Both the position numbers and the translations under genes were made by a program. This document shows, piece by piece, positions 32,475 to 44,604 of a DNA stretch of 64,000 nt. How positions within the stretch are numbered: the stretch's first letter is position 1; the number at the start of each line of letters is the position of its first letter. The notes beneath the pieces are model-generated. The model was given only the letters and a program-made list of their open reading frames with translations, was not told the DNA's origin and searched no databases. The DNA is from Spirogloea muscicola (Eukaryota > Streptophyta > Zygnematophyceae > Spirogloeales > Spirogloeaceae): positions 44,208 through 108,207 of the forward strand of contig WELB01000119.1 in assembly GCA_009602725.1 (NCBI GenBank). Direction: 5' to 3'.

Positions 32475-33970
32475 AGTAGGCCGCACGTCTGCAGTCTGAA
32501 TCCTTGTGGCACACAAGACAGGCGCCACAACAGCCCCTACAATATTGCGGCCCACGGGATCCGCCACATTGATTCTTCCAGAGCGGTACAACCACTGGAA
32601 TCGGGTTTGTGCCATACACTCAACTCAGCCCACCAAGCTTGACGCCTGCTCAATTGCTTGTGTGTGTGAAAGCAAGTCAACGGGCAATGATCCGATCCGA
32701 CCGTAAAATCAACACCCTCGAGATAGCATTGCCACACACGGAGGGCGTGCACGACAGCAAGGAGCTCCTGCTCACCCATGGTATTGTTTCGCTCTGCAGG
32801 ACTGAGCAGGCGACACTCAAATGCTACGGGATGACCCTCTTGCAGGAGAACGGCACCAATGCAGATCAAAGAGGCGTCACATACTTCATGCGGCACGCCT
32901 TCTCGAGGCAGGTGGGGATGCCAGAATCCATTTTTTATCCTCGAAGGCCTTCTAGCATTCGGACGTCCGCCCCCAGGGTACGTCCTTACGAGTGAGCTTC
33001 GTAAGAGGAGATGCCATGCTTCCATATCCTTGAAGGACTGGTCGGGAATGTTTTGCGAATTTTAGAAAGGAACGCAACTGCGGTACATGCCACGGCACTG
33101 GCCAGTCCTTTACTCTAACTGTCTGTTGGGGGTCGACGCGCACCCCGTCTTTGCCCACCACATGCCCTGAGTAGATTAATTCGGGCTGGTTGAATACACA
33201 CTTGGAGGTTTTGGCATACAATTAAAATCACGTAGCAACTGCAGAGCTTTCCGCAGGTGGCATACATGATCCTCAGGCAATTTACTAAAGACCAATATGT
33301 CATCCAAGTAGACCAGCACGAAGTCATACGAAAGGGGGCCAAAGACATTCGTCATCACTGCCTGAAACGTGGCAATTGCATTGGTCAAACCAAAACTCAG
33401 CACCTTAAACTGGAAGTGTCCGATCGGCGCACGAAACGCTGACTTCGGAACGTCGGCAGGAGTGATACGATTTTGATGATACCCACTCTGCAAGTCAAGG
33501 GAGCTGACCACTTTAGCCTCCGCGAGACGATCGCATAGATCATCGATACGAGGCAACGGTTAACGGTTCTTGACAGTGAGCGTGTTGAGGGCTCGGTACT
33601 CGATGCACATCCGGAGGATACCATCCTACTTCTTAACGAAGAGGATAGGTAAAGGCTCAACGTGGCCTTTACGGAGCAAATCCGTCACTTGGGGTTGCAT
33701 TTCTCGAAATGCGAGAGGATTCAGTCGACACATAGGACGGTACGGCGGCACAGCGTCGGGCTCCAATGAAAATGTATGAGCCACGACTCGATAAAGAGGC
33801 AATCTGTCTGGAAGTGCATCTGGGAACACATCCGAATACTCTCTCTGCCAACAACTTGGCAAGAGCCGTACTACGTGAGGCCACGACACTCACAGCAGAG
33901 TCAAGGGGAGACTCAGCACTCATCCACAACACCCGAATACGAAGCCGAAGCTGGTTCCTTGCGAAGGAGC
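32475..33970 (-). pseudogene. RNase H and reverse transcriptase of Chromo-4
   Basis: On the minus strand: pre-RT (REYSDVFPDALPDRLP, 33850), RT with MPRIDDLCDRLAEA, SSLDLQSGYHQNRI and VYLDDILVFSKLPEDH (33560-33230), then RNase H with VCDASLICIGAVLLQ and AERNNTMGEQELLAVV (32960-32740). The left edge is the Chromo-5 insertion point. Fossil. Confidence 0.8.
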
Positions 33971-33971
33971 T

Positions 33972-34821
33972 TGTAACGTCCCTGGTCCGAATCACACAGT
34001 TAGATCAGAACGTCCTGTTTGGGATTTGGGCATAGGGTGTTTTGGAGACAAATTAGAGACAAACCCCTCACAGAGTGGAACGCCAGCGCACAAAACGCAC
34101 ACGTACGCGCACGTAGCGCTGGAGAAGTCTTACCCTGAGGCACCGCCGGAAGGCGGCGACGCGACCGAGGGCAGCAGCTATCCCCGGAAGGGGCGCAGCC
34201 ATGGTACTTACAGAGAGCCGGCGAGCCCCGCAGCAATGAGCTGCGGCGACGGGCTGGGTAGCAGGCGGCAGCAGCAGAGCTGTGGCGGCGACTGCGGCAG
34301 CAGGCAGCAGCAGGGCTGTGCCTCTCTTGGCGTCACGGGTCCGACTGAGGAGTCCGGCCGAGGCCCACTACTTATAGCATTTCTTCTGCCACCCTCCCCT
34401 GAGGGTGTGACGAGGGTTGCCCCCAGGGCCCTCCCCGGGACGGGCGGGCCGGACAAAGGGGGACACGAAGCGACGCCCCTTGGGCGGCACAAGGGCAACG
34501 CGAAGCGGCGGCCTGGGCGGTACAAAGGAGACGCGAAGCGGCACCTAGGGCGGCACAAGGGAGACGCGAAGCGGCGCCGTGTGCGGCACAAAGGGGACGC
34601 GAAGCGGCGTCTTGGGCGGCACAAAGGGGACGCGAAGCGGCGCCTCCTGGCGGTGCACGTGGGTGCACGTGCGGTACGAAGCCGGGGCCTCGGACCGTAC
34701 TTAGCTGCTCATACAGTGGAGCAAAGCTACCTGTACCGTTTGGGACTCCCAAACGGTAGATACGGTACAATCATGTAAGTTTACCAGCACCGTCAGCACT
34801 CTCAAATGGAGGGAACGTTAC
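33972..34821 (-). repeat. 3' LTR-b of Chromo-6
   Basis: Starts TGTAACGTCCCTGG and ends GGAACGTTAC. It holds about six 33-bp minisatellite units at 34455-34650. The CTCCCCAC tract follows. Confidence 0.8.
34455..34650 (-). repeat. 33-bp minisatellite in LTR-b
   Basis: Units resemble GGGCGGCACAAAGGGGACGC plus GAAGCGGCGCCTT. About six units here, seven in the other LTR of the same element (41690-41910), about six at 46830-47015, and a worn set at 45050-45330. Confidence 0.8.
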
Positions 34822-34889
34822 CTCCCCACTTAGATGTTCACGTCCTCGGGATCAAGAAGGGAGCACTACAGAGGGTCAACTTATGGAAA

Positions 34890-35160
34890 TTATGTCAGGC
34901 GGAAAGACACTGGACGGCGGAGAGACGAGGCGTTGCCGTTTGTCAAATACATCTGGACGTGAGCAGGACAATGGGCAAGATTTGCCGCTGGTTCCCATGT
35001 ATTGTGCTCAGGCCCAAAGCCGAGCCACTTGATGAGGTACTCACGGGTCTTACGACGCCCACAGAGAATGTCCCGGTGTGACAATTTCTCCTCCACTTGA
35101 TACTCTTCCGCGTTGTCAAGAATGAGGGGAGGTGGGGGCGGTTGGACACGGCCATCCGAA
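34890..35160 (-). pseudogene. Chromodomain of Chromo-6
   Basis: EEYQVEEKLSHRDI, TREYLIKWLGFGPEHN and TWEPAANLAHC on the minus strand. Confidence 0.8.
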
Positions 35161-35439
35161 AGTATCATTGCCGCGCTGAGACACATGGAAATTCCGTTGT
35201 ACCGGTGTATCGAACTCATATGCGACTTTGCCGACCAGGCGCATCACTCGGAAGGGTTCCAACCCAGTTTGGCAGCAATTTGTGCGTACCCTAGCCCGCA
35301 AGGCTAGGTGCTTACTGCTCAATAGCACTGGGGCACCTTCGTCGAAAGATACAGTCTTGCTACGTAGATTAGCATACGTTTTTGCCGGTTGTGGACAATT
35401 GCCAAGAATTGCTAAGCCCTCCGCTGAGCCTCCAGGAGC

Positions 35440-36560
35440 TTACCGGTAAAGCGAACTGCGGCCAGAACGCGCTCCGGCCTCCCCACCTGCAAAGGTGATC
35501 GGAAATGCTGACATTGAGGAAGAAGGGTGTGCTTGGTCAAAGCATACTTGCTGGAGCAAGGTACTTGTCCCAGTCAGCCTGAAAGGTTTACAAAATGCCT
35601 TAGCATGTCTGCCAAATCCCGCTTCAACCTCGCAGTCTGACCGTCTGATAGTGGGTGGAAAGTTGTAAACATGGATTGCTTGTGCCAATAAGCCTGAAAT
35701 TTTTTTCCAGAAGTGACCCGTGGAGCGAGGATCGCGGTTAGACGATTTGCTCGGATACTCCGTGCAGTTTCCATACTCGGTCCACAGACATGCCAGCAAC
35801 TTGGCAGGCTTGGGAGAGCGTGCCGTTCTACGCTGGCAGGTGGCGCAAGTCCTTACAAAGACTCTACGGGACTTACAAGCCCGGCCAATAACAAGAAGCT
35901 TGATAGCTTTCCTTGTCTTTCCAATACCATGTGACCACCTCATGTGTCTCTTGCATGATACTAGTGCGCCAGGCATTGCAGTTGGGCACCACAATGGCGT
36001 CATCTCGCCACCAGAAGCCTTGGTCACATACTACAGTGCGTGGTGTGATTGCTCGTGCAAACTAAGGGTCTGTGCTATACCCATCACGAAAACTCACATA
36101 CAGCTCAGAGAGGGTGGTGGGTCATTGCCAAGCGGCTGCACGGGTAGGCCGCACGTCAGCGGTCTGAGCCCTTGTGGCACACAAGACAGGCGCCAGAGCA
36201 GCCCCTACAATATTTCGGCCACCGGGTCCGCTGCATTGTTACGTTCAGGGTGGTAGACCCACTGGATTGGAATAATACCATACTACCAGCTCACCAAGCT
36301 TGACGCCTGCTCTTTGCTATTGTGTGCGAAATACGGTCGACTGGCTATGGCCCGTTACAACCGTAATTTCAGCACCCCTTGAGATAGCATCGCCACACAT
36401 GGAGGGCGTGCACAATAGCAAGAAGCTCTTGCTCCCCCCGTAGTTGAGATGCGCCAAGCAGGACTGACCAGGCGAGTCTCAAATGCTACGGGGTGACCCT
36501 CCAGCAAGAGAACGGTAACTGCCGATCAAAGAGGCGTCACACAACCACCTATGACTACAA
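35440..36560 (-). pseudogene. Integrase and RNase H remains of Chromo-6
   Basis: Integrase traces such as RTCATCQRRTARSPKPAKLL (35860-35790) and, to the right, RNase H traces near 36140-36560. More worn than in Chromo-5. Confidence 0.6.
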
Positions 36561-37334
36561 TGGATGGAGCGCCTTCTCGAGGCAAGGCTCAAAACAAATG
36601 GGGATACTAGAACCCGTTTTGAATTTCCTCAAATGCCCGCGGGCATCTGGACGTCCACCCTAATTCAGTCCTCACGAGTGAGCTTCGGAAGAGGAGATGT
36701 CATACTTCCGTGTCCTTGCAGCATTCTGACAGCAACGGGTACACTGTGTGAATCCTCGAAAGGAACGCAAATGCGGCACATTTCGCGGCACTTAGCCAGT
36801 CCTTTACGTCAGCCTCTGCAGACAGATGCAGCATGATCGACTACTACTTCTTGGGTCGACGCAAACCCCGTCTTTGCCCACAATACGCCCTACTACTGGT
36901 GACATACACTGGGCATACAAGTGATTCTCACGTCGCGAAGGCAGCACGAGCTGCAGGTGCAGTACGTGATCCTCGGGTGTCATCGGTATGTCATCCAAGT
37001 ATACCAGAAAAGAGTCATACTATAGGGCCAAAGGCTCCCACTGTCACAGCCTGTTACGGGGCTGGAAATGTCCAAGCGGCACAAAACAAGCCAACTCGGA
37101 ACTTTTCCAGGCGTGAAACAAAGGTGGTGATAAGCTCTCACAAATCGAGAAAGTAAAGCACGCTTGCTACTCTAATACGAATACGACCACATAGATCACC
37201 AATGCCAGGCAAAGGGCATTGGCTCTTGACAGTGAGCTTGTTTAGAGCTCGATGCTGGATGCACATCCGATTGATACCACAGTGATTCAGAAGGAAGCGG
37301 AGAGGTGCACCGCACGGCGACTGAGGAGGCTCAC

Positions 37335-38185
37335 TGTAACGTCCCCGCCGTTACGGGACGCTTAACTTCGAGTTAAGCGCCGCGCGAGGTGTCGCGCGGT
37401 GTGACGCGCCTGCTGACGATGTGACGTGCAGGCGCGCCGCCTCCAGCCGAGGCGGCGAACCTGGTCTTCCAGAGCGGAGCTTCTCGGCATATTCCTGATT
37501 CTGCCGTCGTGCCCGCAATGACGTGTATGGGACACGTGTCGCGCGCCTGTGACGCCACGCGACACCGCTGACTCACTGGCGGCGCCGCAAGCTGGCGCCG
37601 CAAGGCGCCGCCGCGAGNGCAAGGCGGCGCCGCAGGGCGCCGCTCGGCGGCGCCGCAGGGCGGCCGCCGCCTCCAGAAGGGAGCCGCGTGGTCCGCCCTC
37701 GCACTAGATCCCCCGTATCGGGCCCGCCTTCCGAGGTGGGCCCTGAGACGAACCTCCCAGAGACCCGTGGGGAGGGTGGCACATGAAGCACTAATAAGTA
37801 GGGCTGAGAGCGGACTCAGAGGGAACTCGGTCAAACTCAGTGAAGCCCGCGAGAGAGAGGCGCAGCCCTGCTGCCGCCTGCTGCCGCAGCCCGCCGACGC
37901 AGCTCTGCTGCTGCCCGCTGCTGCAGCCCGTTGCCGCACTCCGTCGTCGCGGATCTTCGACGGCTCTCTGTGTTTAAGACTGTGGCTGCTCCCTTGGGGA
38001 CAGTCGCTGGCCCGTACCTGAGAGGTGAGTCGCTGCCTGTCGGCAGCGCCTCAGGGCGAGACTTCCGCTGCGTATCACACGTGGTGCTTTCACTGTGCTG
38101 GGGGTTTGTCTCTAAACCCCAGCGACTGAAACCAAAAAGGACGTACTGGCCCCTGACTGTGCTGTTAAGGGTCATGGCTGTTACA
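37335..38185 (+). repeat. Solo LTR-c inside Chromo-6
   Basis: Starts TGTAACGTCCCCGCCG and ends CATGGCTGTTACA. Perfect 5-bp duplications CTCAC at 37330-37334 and 38186-38190. It contains one N (37618) within GC palindromes. Same family as the LTRs of Chromo-1, opposite orientation. Confidence 0.9.
37618..37618. other. Ambiguous base in a GC palindrome
   Basis: Single N inside GGCGCCGC-rich repeats of the LTR-c; probably an assembly join in a hard region. Confidence 0.8.
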
Positions 38186-38199
38186 CTCACTATGCCCGT

Positions 38200-41172
38200 C
38201 CTTCAGCAAGTCCGCCACTTGGGATTGCTTCTCTCAACACTCGAGAGCCCACATTAGTTACAGAGGGCAGAACGGCGGCAGAGCGCCGGACGTCATTGAG
38301 CCACGTCGGATGAGGGGGCACCCGTCCAGAGGAGTTCGGAAAATACATCCAACTACTTCGGTGACTGATTGTCAAGAGCCGCACCAGGTGAGGCAATCAC
38401 ACGTACTACAGAGTCAGGGGGAGACTCATTACCCAAACATCAGATTAAGATACACAGCCAAAGCTGGTTGCGTGTGAAGGTACGTCTTCATCAATAGCTA
38501 TTGGTCGCAGAGTGCAAAGATGCTATTCAAAAGTATCCACTACAAGTCAACCCTTTGAGGTTCAAAGGCGGAAACGAGCACTCACCCAGAGTACTCTGAT
38601 GCACTAGCCAGCTGCAGGCAGTCAATGCCGGCAGCTTTCTTGCTACAAGTGCACAGGGATACTTAGCACTTAGCTGGGCTAATGGTCAAGTTCTCGCTAC
38701 CCAGCGATATGGCCAACGATACAGGCCACTTGGGCAGGACACTGGGACCACATGGTCTTGTCCATGTCCGCCAAGTTTGGCATGACACGTGGTCATCACA
38801 ATGGGAATACTGGTGAGGAATTGCCCAAGCAGTGGCTGCAGAGGGCGTTGACAATATCTGCCAAGCTTGGTTCCGCAAGCTCACTCAGCCCACAGCTGTG
38901 ATATCACGTAATCAACAGCTGCAGAGAGTCAAGGACTTCTACTGGAAGTAGGTGACACTGAAGTGCCACTGACCAGGGCCCAAGGCCTTGCGGTCAATGA
39001 GGATGGCCGACAGCCACATTCCGCATCGCACTTAGTGCCAAGCACAACGCTGCCAGCATTTGGAGTGTGCACTCAGCACAAACCAGGGTGAGAGCGCGCC
39101 AGCCGCCAACACCCGAGGTACGGCAAGGCGAGGACCAAAGCAGGGAGCACCCATGCCGAGGCAACACACAGTACCGATCTCACCACGAAGTCCACGACAT
39201 CCATGGGCAGAAAGCCATACTTAGGCCAGCTTAGAACGGGTTGTCCCACACCAACGCCGATGTCTCACACGTTAGACAAATGGGTACTAGCCAGCTCGTG
39301 TTACACCGCAGCACAGCTGATAGCTGATATGCAGGCGATGACAAAACGAACAAATCGTTCATTGCCAAGGGCGCAGTGGCACACAGCCAATTGTTGCCCA
39401 AATACTTGCCAAGAGAGAAGGCGCGCGGTGCACATGAATTGAAAGGAAGGCCAATTCTAGCCTTACAAATGTCCTGTTAAGTGGGTAATGAGTTGGCTAA
39501 GGGGGACACTAATATCCCCGAGTGAGCACATGCATATCTGACAAGCTATACTGAAGCTCCAAACCACCACCACGGAAGCCATTAGCCTGGGCTAATGCAC
39601 GACCAGCACGCTGGTGTATCGCGAGTACCTGGGAAGCCCTGTAGACTCAATGATAGCCGCATTCTATAGCATGCAACGATGGCTTACGGGACGCTAAAAT
39701 GCCCTAAGCTACCCGCCCGACTACGTCGGCGGGCATCGACATGCAGTGCCAGGCGATGGAGGAGGGAAGACCACTTCGTTCCGTAGCCGCCGTAGATGTC
39801 CCTGGCGTATGGGAAGAGTGGTCGCCCCGGGGTTGGTCGTTATAGTGCCTCTCCTTCTTCCTCTCCGCACAAAGTGTCGCCCAACCTGGCACAGTCGGTA
39901 TGGGTGCCCCTGGTTGGACTGCGTCGATGAGAACGACGAATGAATGTGAACGGCACTCTGTACATATCATCAATGAGCTTGGAAGAAGTTCCCAATATCA
40001 TGAGATCCCCAGGGGTGGACATCTTCACTGGAGCTTGCCACTAGGCAGGGTCTCACAGAGAGTTGGTCACATTCCCCACGCGGGATGTGAAGGGCTTGCC
40101 GTACAAGCAAGCCATACATACCACTATGTCAAAGTCAGGGGTTGAGGCTGCTCCTGTTTGCCCTCCTAGCCCACATGGCAGGTGGAGACGACTGGCCACA
40201 CCCCAGTCGTGGCTCTGGCAACAACCGTAACAGGTAGACATGGCTGGTAGAGACGGCTGGACACAATCCCATCGTGACTACGGGTGCAGCAGGTGGAGAC
40301 AGTTGGGCACATCCAACTATGGCTTCGGCAGCACCAGGCGCTTAGCCTACAAGAGATGCAGGGATTACTGGCCCTACAGCATGGGCGAGCACTTTGCACA
40401 TCTCATAGCCCTCACACAGAGGGGTTGCTAAGAGGTCCCCTTGGACCAACAGCCTCATACTGCTCCGTCAAGCGTACAACGTGCTGCACCTCCTTGATGT
40501 CGGATGATCCAGGGATGGCGATTGGAGCCCAGACAGCTCATCAAACCACTTCCTCGACCTTAGCAGGCTGAACAGCCGGCAGAGGGGGACAAGGTGGCGC
40601 ACTTGAGTCAGCCGACTCCATGCCTTTACAACAAAAACACTGAGGGATCAATTCAGTGACAGGTTTAAGGTATATCTGCTGAAACAATACTACCACAGTG
40701 TTGCTGAGCAAGGCCCGTGCACAAGGCAAGCAAAGCAAAACATGGTAGCCCGCCAGAACATACCCCCAAATTGCAAAGCTGTCAAAGCAGACTGAGAAAG
40801 GGCACCAGGCGAGAGTACAGACCAGCGCCTGGCCGTCAGTCAGGTCGCCGCCCACCTGCGGCACCGGTTGCTATGCCGTGCTACATAGGCCAGCTACACA
40901 CCGGGCACAGGTGATTACGCAGGCGAAATACTGACCAGGCAATGAAGATTGCCGCCAGGAAGAACAGCCACTCAGCATCTTGAAGACCCGGTGCGTGGAT
41001 GTCAAAGCGAGAAGGTGGCACACTCGCTGCTTCGCCGATGACAGCTCCACGACCACACTGGAATTCTTCACGCTTACAGAAAAAAATAGTCCAGCATTCA
41101 GAAGGATCTTTGCACTGTCAGCAGTTTAACGCAAGTTTTACGTGACTGGCTAGATGCCTCCTCTGATACCAA
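38200..41172 (-). pseudogene. gag and leader region of Chromo-6
   Basis: No clean gag frame was recognised. The DNA matches the Chromo-2 leader (12440-15875) in reverse, and part of Chromo-7 (45497-46361) directly, which fixes it as an internal region of one family. A short repeat copy interrupts it at 39411-39945. Confidence 0.6.
39411..39945 (+). repeat. Long copy of the unclassified short repeat
   Basis: Begins AGAGAGAAGGCGCGCGGTG, as the 109-bp copy at 20110 does, but continues past ACACTAATATCCCCG for about 400 bp, including CCAGCACGCTGGTGTATCGC. Comparison with the Chromo-2 leader suggests that this stretch is inserted. Its right border is approximate. Confidence 0.5.
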
Positions 41173-42083
41173 TGTAACGTCCCTGTCCCTAATCACAAAG
41201 TTAGGGTCAGAACGTCCTGTTTGGGATTCGGATATAGGGTGGTTTGCAGACAAACCCCCTTACAATGGAACGCCAGCGCACACAGCGCACACGTACGCGC
41301 ACGTAGCGCAGCGGAAGTCTTACCCTGAGGCACCGCCGAAGGCGGCGACGCGACCGAGGGTCAGCAACTATCCTTGCAAGGGGCGCAGCCAGGGTACTTA
41401 CAGAGAGCCGGCGAGCCCCGCAGCAATAAGCTGCGGCGACGGGCTGGGTAGCAGGCGGCAGCAGCAGAGCTGTGGCGGCGACTGCGGCAGCAGGCAGCAG
41501 CAGCAGAGCTGTGGCGGCGGCTGCAGCAGCAGGCAGCAGCAGGGCTGTGCCTCTTTTGGCGTCACGGGTCCGACTGAGGAGTCAGGCCGAGACCCACTAC
41601 TTATAGCGTTTCTTCTGCCACCCCTCCCCTGAGGGTGTGACGAGGGTTGCCCCCAGGGCCCTCGGGCCGGACAACGGGCAGGACAAAGGGGGACACGAAG
41701 CGACGCCCCTTGGGCGGCACAAGGGCGACGCGCAGCGGCACCCTGGCAGTGCAAAGGAGACGCGAAGCGGCACCTAGGGCGGCACAAGGGAGACGCGAAG
41801 CGGCGCCTTGTGCGGCACAAAGGGGACGCGAAGCGGCGCATTGGGCGGCACAAAGGGGACGCGAAGCGGCGCCTTGGGCGGCACAACGGGACGCGAAGCG
41901 GCGCCTCCTGACCGTGCACGTGGGTGCACGTGCGGTACGAAGCGGGGGCCTCGGACCGTACTTAGCTGCTCATACAGTGGAGCAAAGCTACCCTTACCGT
42001 TTGGGACTCCCAAACGGTAGATACGATACGAGCATGTGAGGTTACCAGCACCATTAGCACATTCAAACGGAGAGAACGTTGCA
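41173..42083 (-). repeat. 5' LTR-b of Chromo-6
   Basis: Starts TGTAACGTCCCTGTCCC and ends GAGAACGTTGCA. It is preceded at 41160-41172 by CCTCTGATACCAA, the reverse of the initiator-tRNA-type primer-binding site, and carries about seven minisatellite units (41690-41910). Confidence 0.85.
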
Positions 42084-44604
42084 GTGATTCTTCATCCGCA
42101 CAGCTGAAAGCCGCAGAGAAGAGTCTTGCATGGGTGGTAATACACGAGAATTGTCGACGTTGTGCAATTTGGAACGACGAGTATTACTTCGATCGAGACA
42201 TGTACGCTGCTTACAATCAAGCACAGATGCAGTGGCACAGAGCCAATCATCGCCTCAGATTACATCAAAGGCAGACGCCAAATTAACGAAATGGCAATAC
42301 ACAACCGTCTTGTAGCTTTGGATGCGAAGGCACTTTGCAAAGGCCCAACACTTAACTATTTTGACCATCGGCCAATGTAGCTTGCAATACGGGAATGGGT
42401 TGCACCGATAAGCCATTGTTACTACAAAAAAGTCTTACTAACACAAGGATACAGAAGCACCCGTGTCTCCAAGGATCTGGGCTGGCTGACCAGCCGCTAT
42501 GCCGGTCGATAGCATACTAGGCGTTGAAGCACGAAGTGCTAAGTCGCCAACTGGAGCTAGACTAGTTGTGCGAACTACATAAATAAGCAATTTCCTAGGT
42601 GATCCAGCAGCAACAGGTACTACGTGGGGATGGCCTGCTGTTTAGCGACAGAGCAGGGACAGTCCCGGTGGTGGTGGAGGATTCAGTCCTCGCCTGCATC
42701 GCACGATGATAAACACAGGGTCGTCAACCCCATGATGATTCACCCAATTCAGATATATCTCAGCACCTGATTGCACTTGGTTGCGGGAACCCACACAACA
42801 AGGCGACCACAATTCACAAAAGCTTGCATTAGCATAGGCAGGGAGCGTACTACGGGGATAGGAAACTGCGGACAAGCTTGTCCTAACCGTTCAAAGAGCA
42901 TTTGCACATCATGCAGTTGAGGACTCCACACTCGAATTAAGGAAAGCAGTCACGTTTGGCCTTGCCCTTGTACTGTCCCTTGGGGCCGGGTGGAGCAGAC
43001 TTGCTTGAAGGATGTTTGAGAGCCTGGGTGCATCCAGGATGCGATGGCCCTTCTGGCCACACCAATAGCAAGCGCGGTCCTCCTCGGGCTCGAAGGCGAC
43101 TGACTTAGCTGGGCGCCGTTGCCCCACGTAGGGCTTGGCATTGGTGCTTGGCATACCACTGGGGCGCCGCTTTCAAGATGCAGCGGCAGCTGGGTTGACG
43201 GCGGCTTCCACGAGTGGACGCTTGCGCGGGTACATCGCGAAAATTAGGCGCGCCTGCTCAATAAGGCGGTCCAAAGTGTCCACCGGCTGGAAGGCACGGC
43301 AACCATTTGGGCAAGGAGGGCCACATGCTCTGGCAGCCCTGCCTTGAAACGTTGACACTGATCAGCGTTGTCCATAGGCTTGGTGTTGAGCTTCGACAGC
43401 AGCATATTGAAAAGTCAAACGTAGTCCTCGAAGTCGTTCTTTCTCATGCGGATGACGCCAAGTTCATTCCGCGCGTTGAGCTCGGTGTGCACTTCGCCGT
43501 ACATGCTCGCCAACGATCGAACGAAGAATTCCCATTGATTGTACACTGCGGGGGTGGATGACTTTCTTGACACTTTCCCACCATTGGGCGGGATTGCCAC
43601 AAAGGTAGGTGGCCGCAAGCCCGACACGGTGTTGGACACCTGTGCGACATTACAAAAACGACGTTAGTGTTCTGCAAGCCAGGCATTGAAGCCGCCTCGG
43701 AGGGACTGTCCGCTGAACTCAGCCGGCAAGGCGGGTCGGGCACAGCCCGGCTACGACTCACGGAGTCGGACTTCAGCTTCCGGATGCGCTTCTCGCCCTT
43801 GCACATGCGGGCGACAAACGTTTGTACCTCCTCAAGCAGCGCTCCCGTGAAGGAAGTCACTGCGGGGTCCCCACACACAGGGACCGCGGCCTCGTGGAGC
43901 TCCAGCAGACGAGCATTGCGCCGCGCGTCGTCAGAGGTCAGGCCGTCCGTACTTGGCGCCTGGAGCTCCGCCGGATCGTCGGCGAGATCCTCGACCTCAA
44001 GTGTTGGTACTTCCGGTAGAGGAGGACTCGGGCACGTCCTGGAGACCGGCAACTCCATGCCTTATACGACACGCTGACGGATCAAGTCAGAGGCAGCAGA
44101 CATATCGAGGATTCATACTGGCGAGAAGTACTCAGAACGACTGATGCCCCAGGCCAACGAGCAATCAAGACAGCACGTGCGTCAAACTTCCAAACCACTA
44201 AGCCGTACGAGCAACAAGAGGGAGGGAAAGGACTGGAACACCAACCATTTCCTGGCATTTGGTCAGACTTTGCCGCCCACCGGCGACCGGGTTGACTTCC
44301 GTGCCATACTGGCCGGCAATCCGCCGGACACATGTGCTTTACGCAGGCAAGTACTGACCTGGCAATATAGATTGCTGCCGGGACGAAGAGCCGCTTGGCA
44401 TCTTGATGGCCTAGTACGTGGATGTCGACGGGCGAGAGGGTGGCACACGTGCCACTTTGCCGATGACAGCTCCACGTCCACTCTGGAAAACTTTCACTCG
44501 AAAGAGAAAACATAGTCCAGAATACAGAGGGATCCTTGCACCGTCAGCAGTAAAACACAACCTTTTACGGAACTGGCTAGATGCAAGAACTCCTCTGATA
44601 CCAA
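42084..44604 (-). pseudogene. gag and leader region of Chromo-4
   Basis: On the minus strand: leader (44604-44100), capsid-type blocks (44060-43170, including LTSDDARRNARLLELHEAAV and PVDTLDRLIEQARLIFAM) and a zinc-knuckle start ACYWCGQKGH near 43070. Downstream DNA to 42084 has no clear frame. Fossil. Confidence 0.65.
44590..44604 (-). promoter_or_regulatory. Primer-binding site of Chromo-4
   Basis: CTCCTCTGATACCAA next to the LTR; in reverse, TTGGTATCAGAGGAG. Confidence 0.8.

Larger units (their letters stand above)
33972..42083 (-). mobile_element. Chromo-6: chromovirus with two LTR-b
   Basis: 3' LTR-b (33972-34821), polypurine tract, chromodomain (35110-34900), integrase (36130-35440), RNase H (36560-36140), RT (37330-36600 and 38470-38186), gag and leader (38480-41172), and 5' LTR-b (41173-42083) with primer-binding site. 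An LTR-c solo (37335-38185) and a copy of the short repeat (39411-39945) lie within. The flanks are Chromo-4 DNA on both sides; GAGCT and GTGAT agree at three of five positions and may be a worn target duplication. Broken, with well over ten breaks. Its LTRs differ by about one 33-bp minisatellite unit. Confidence 0.75.

Noticed and set aside
34455-34650. Possible CRISPR-like array
   Set aside because: The 33-bp units are contiguous and similar with no unique spacers, and they lie inside an LTR.
39704-39973. Small protein in the long copy of the short repeat
   Set aside because: No start context, no recognised motif, and no matching frame seen in the other copies.
41650-41920. Arg-rich repetitive proteins (RRFASPLCRP-type) on both strands of LTR-b
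   Set aside because: These are frames through the LTR minisatellite; they occur in every LTR-b copy and have no start context or domain.
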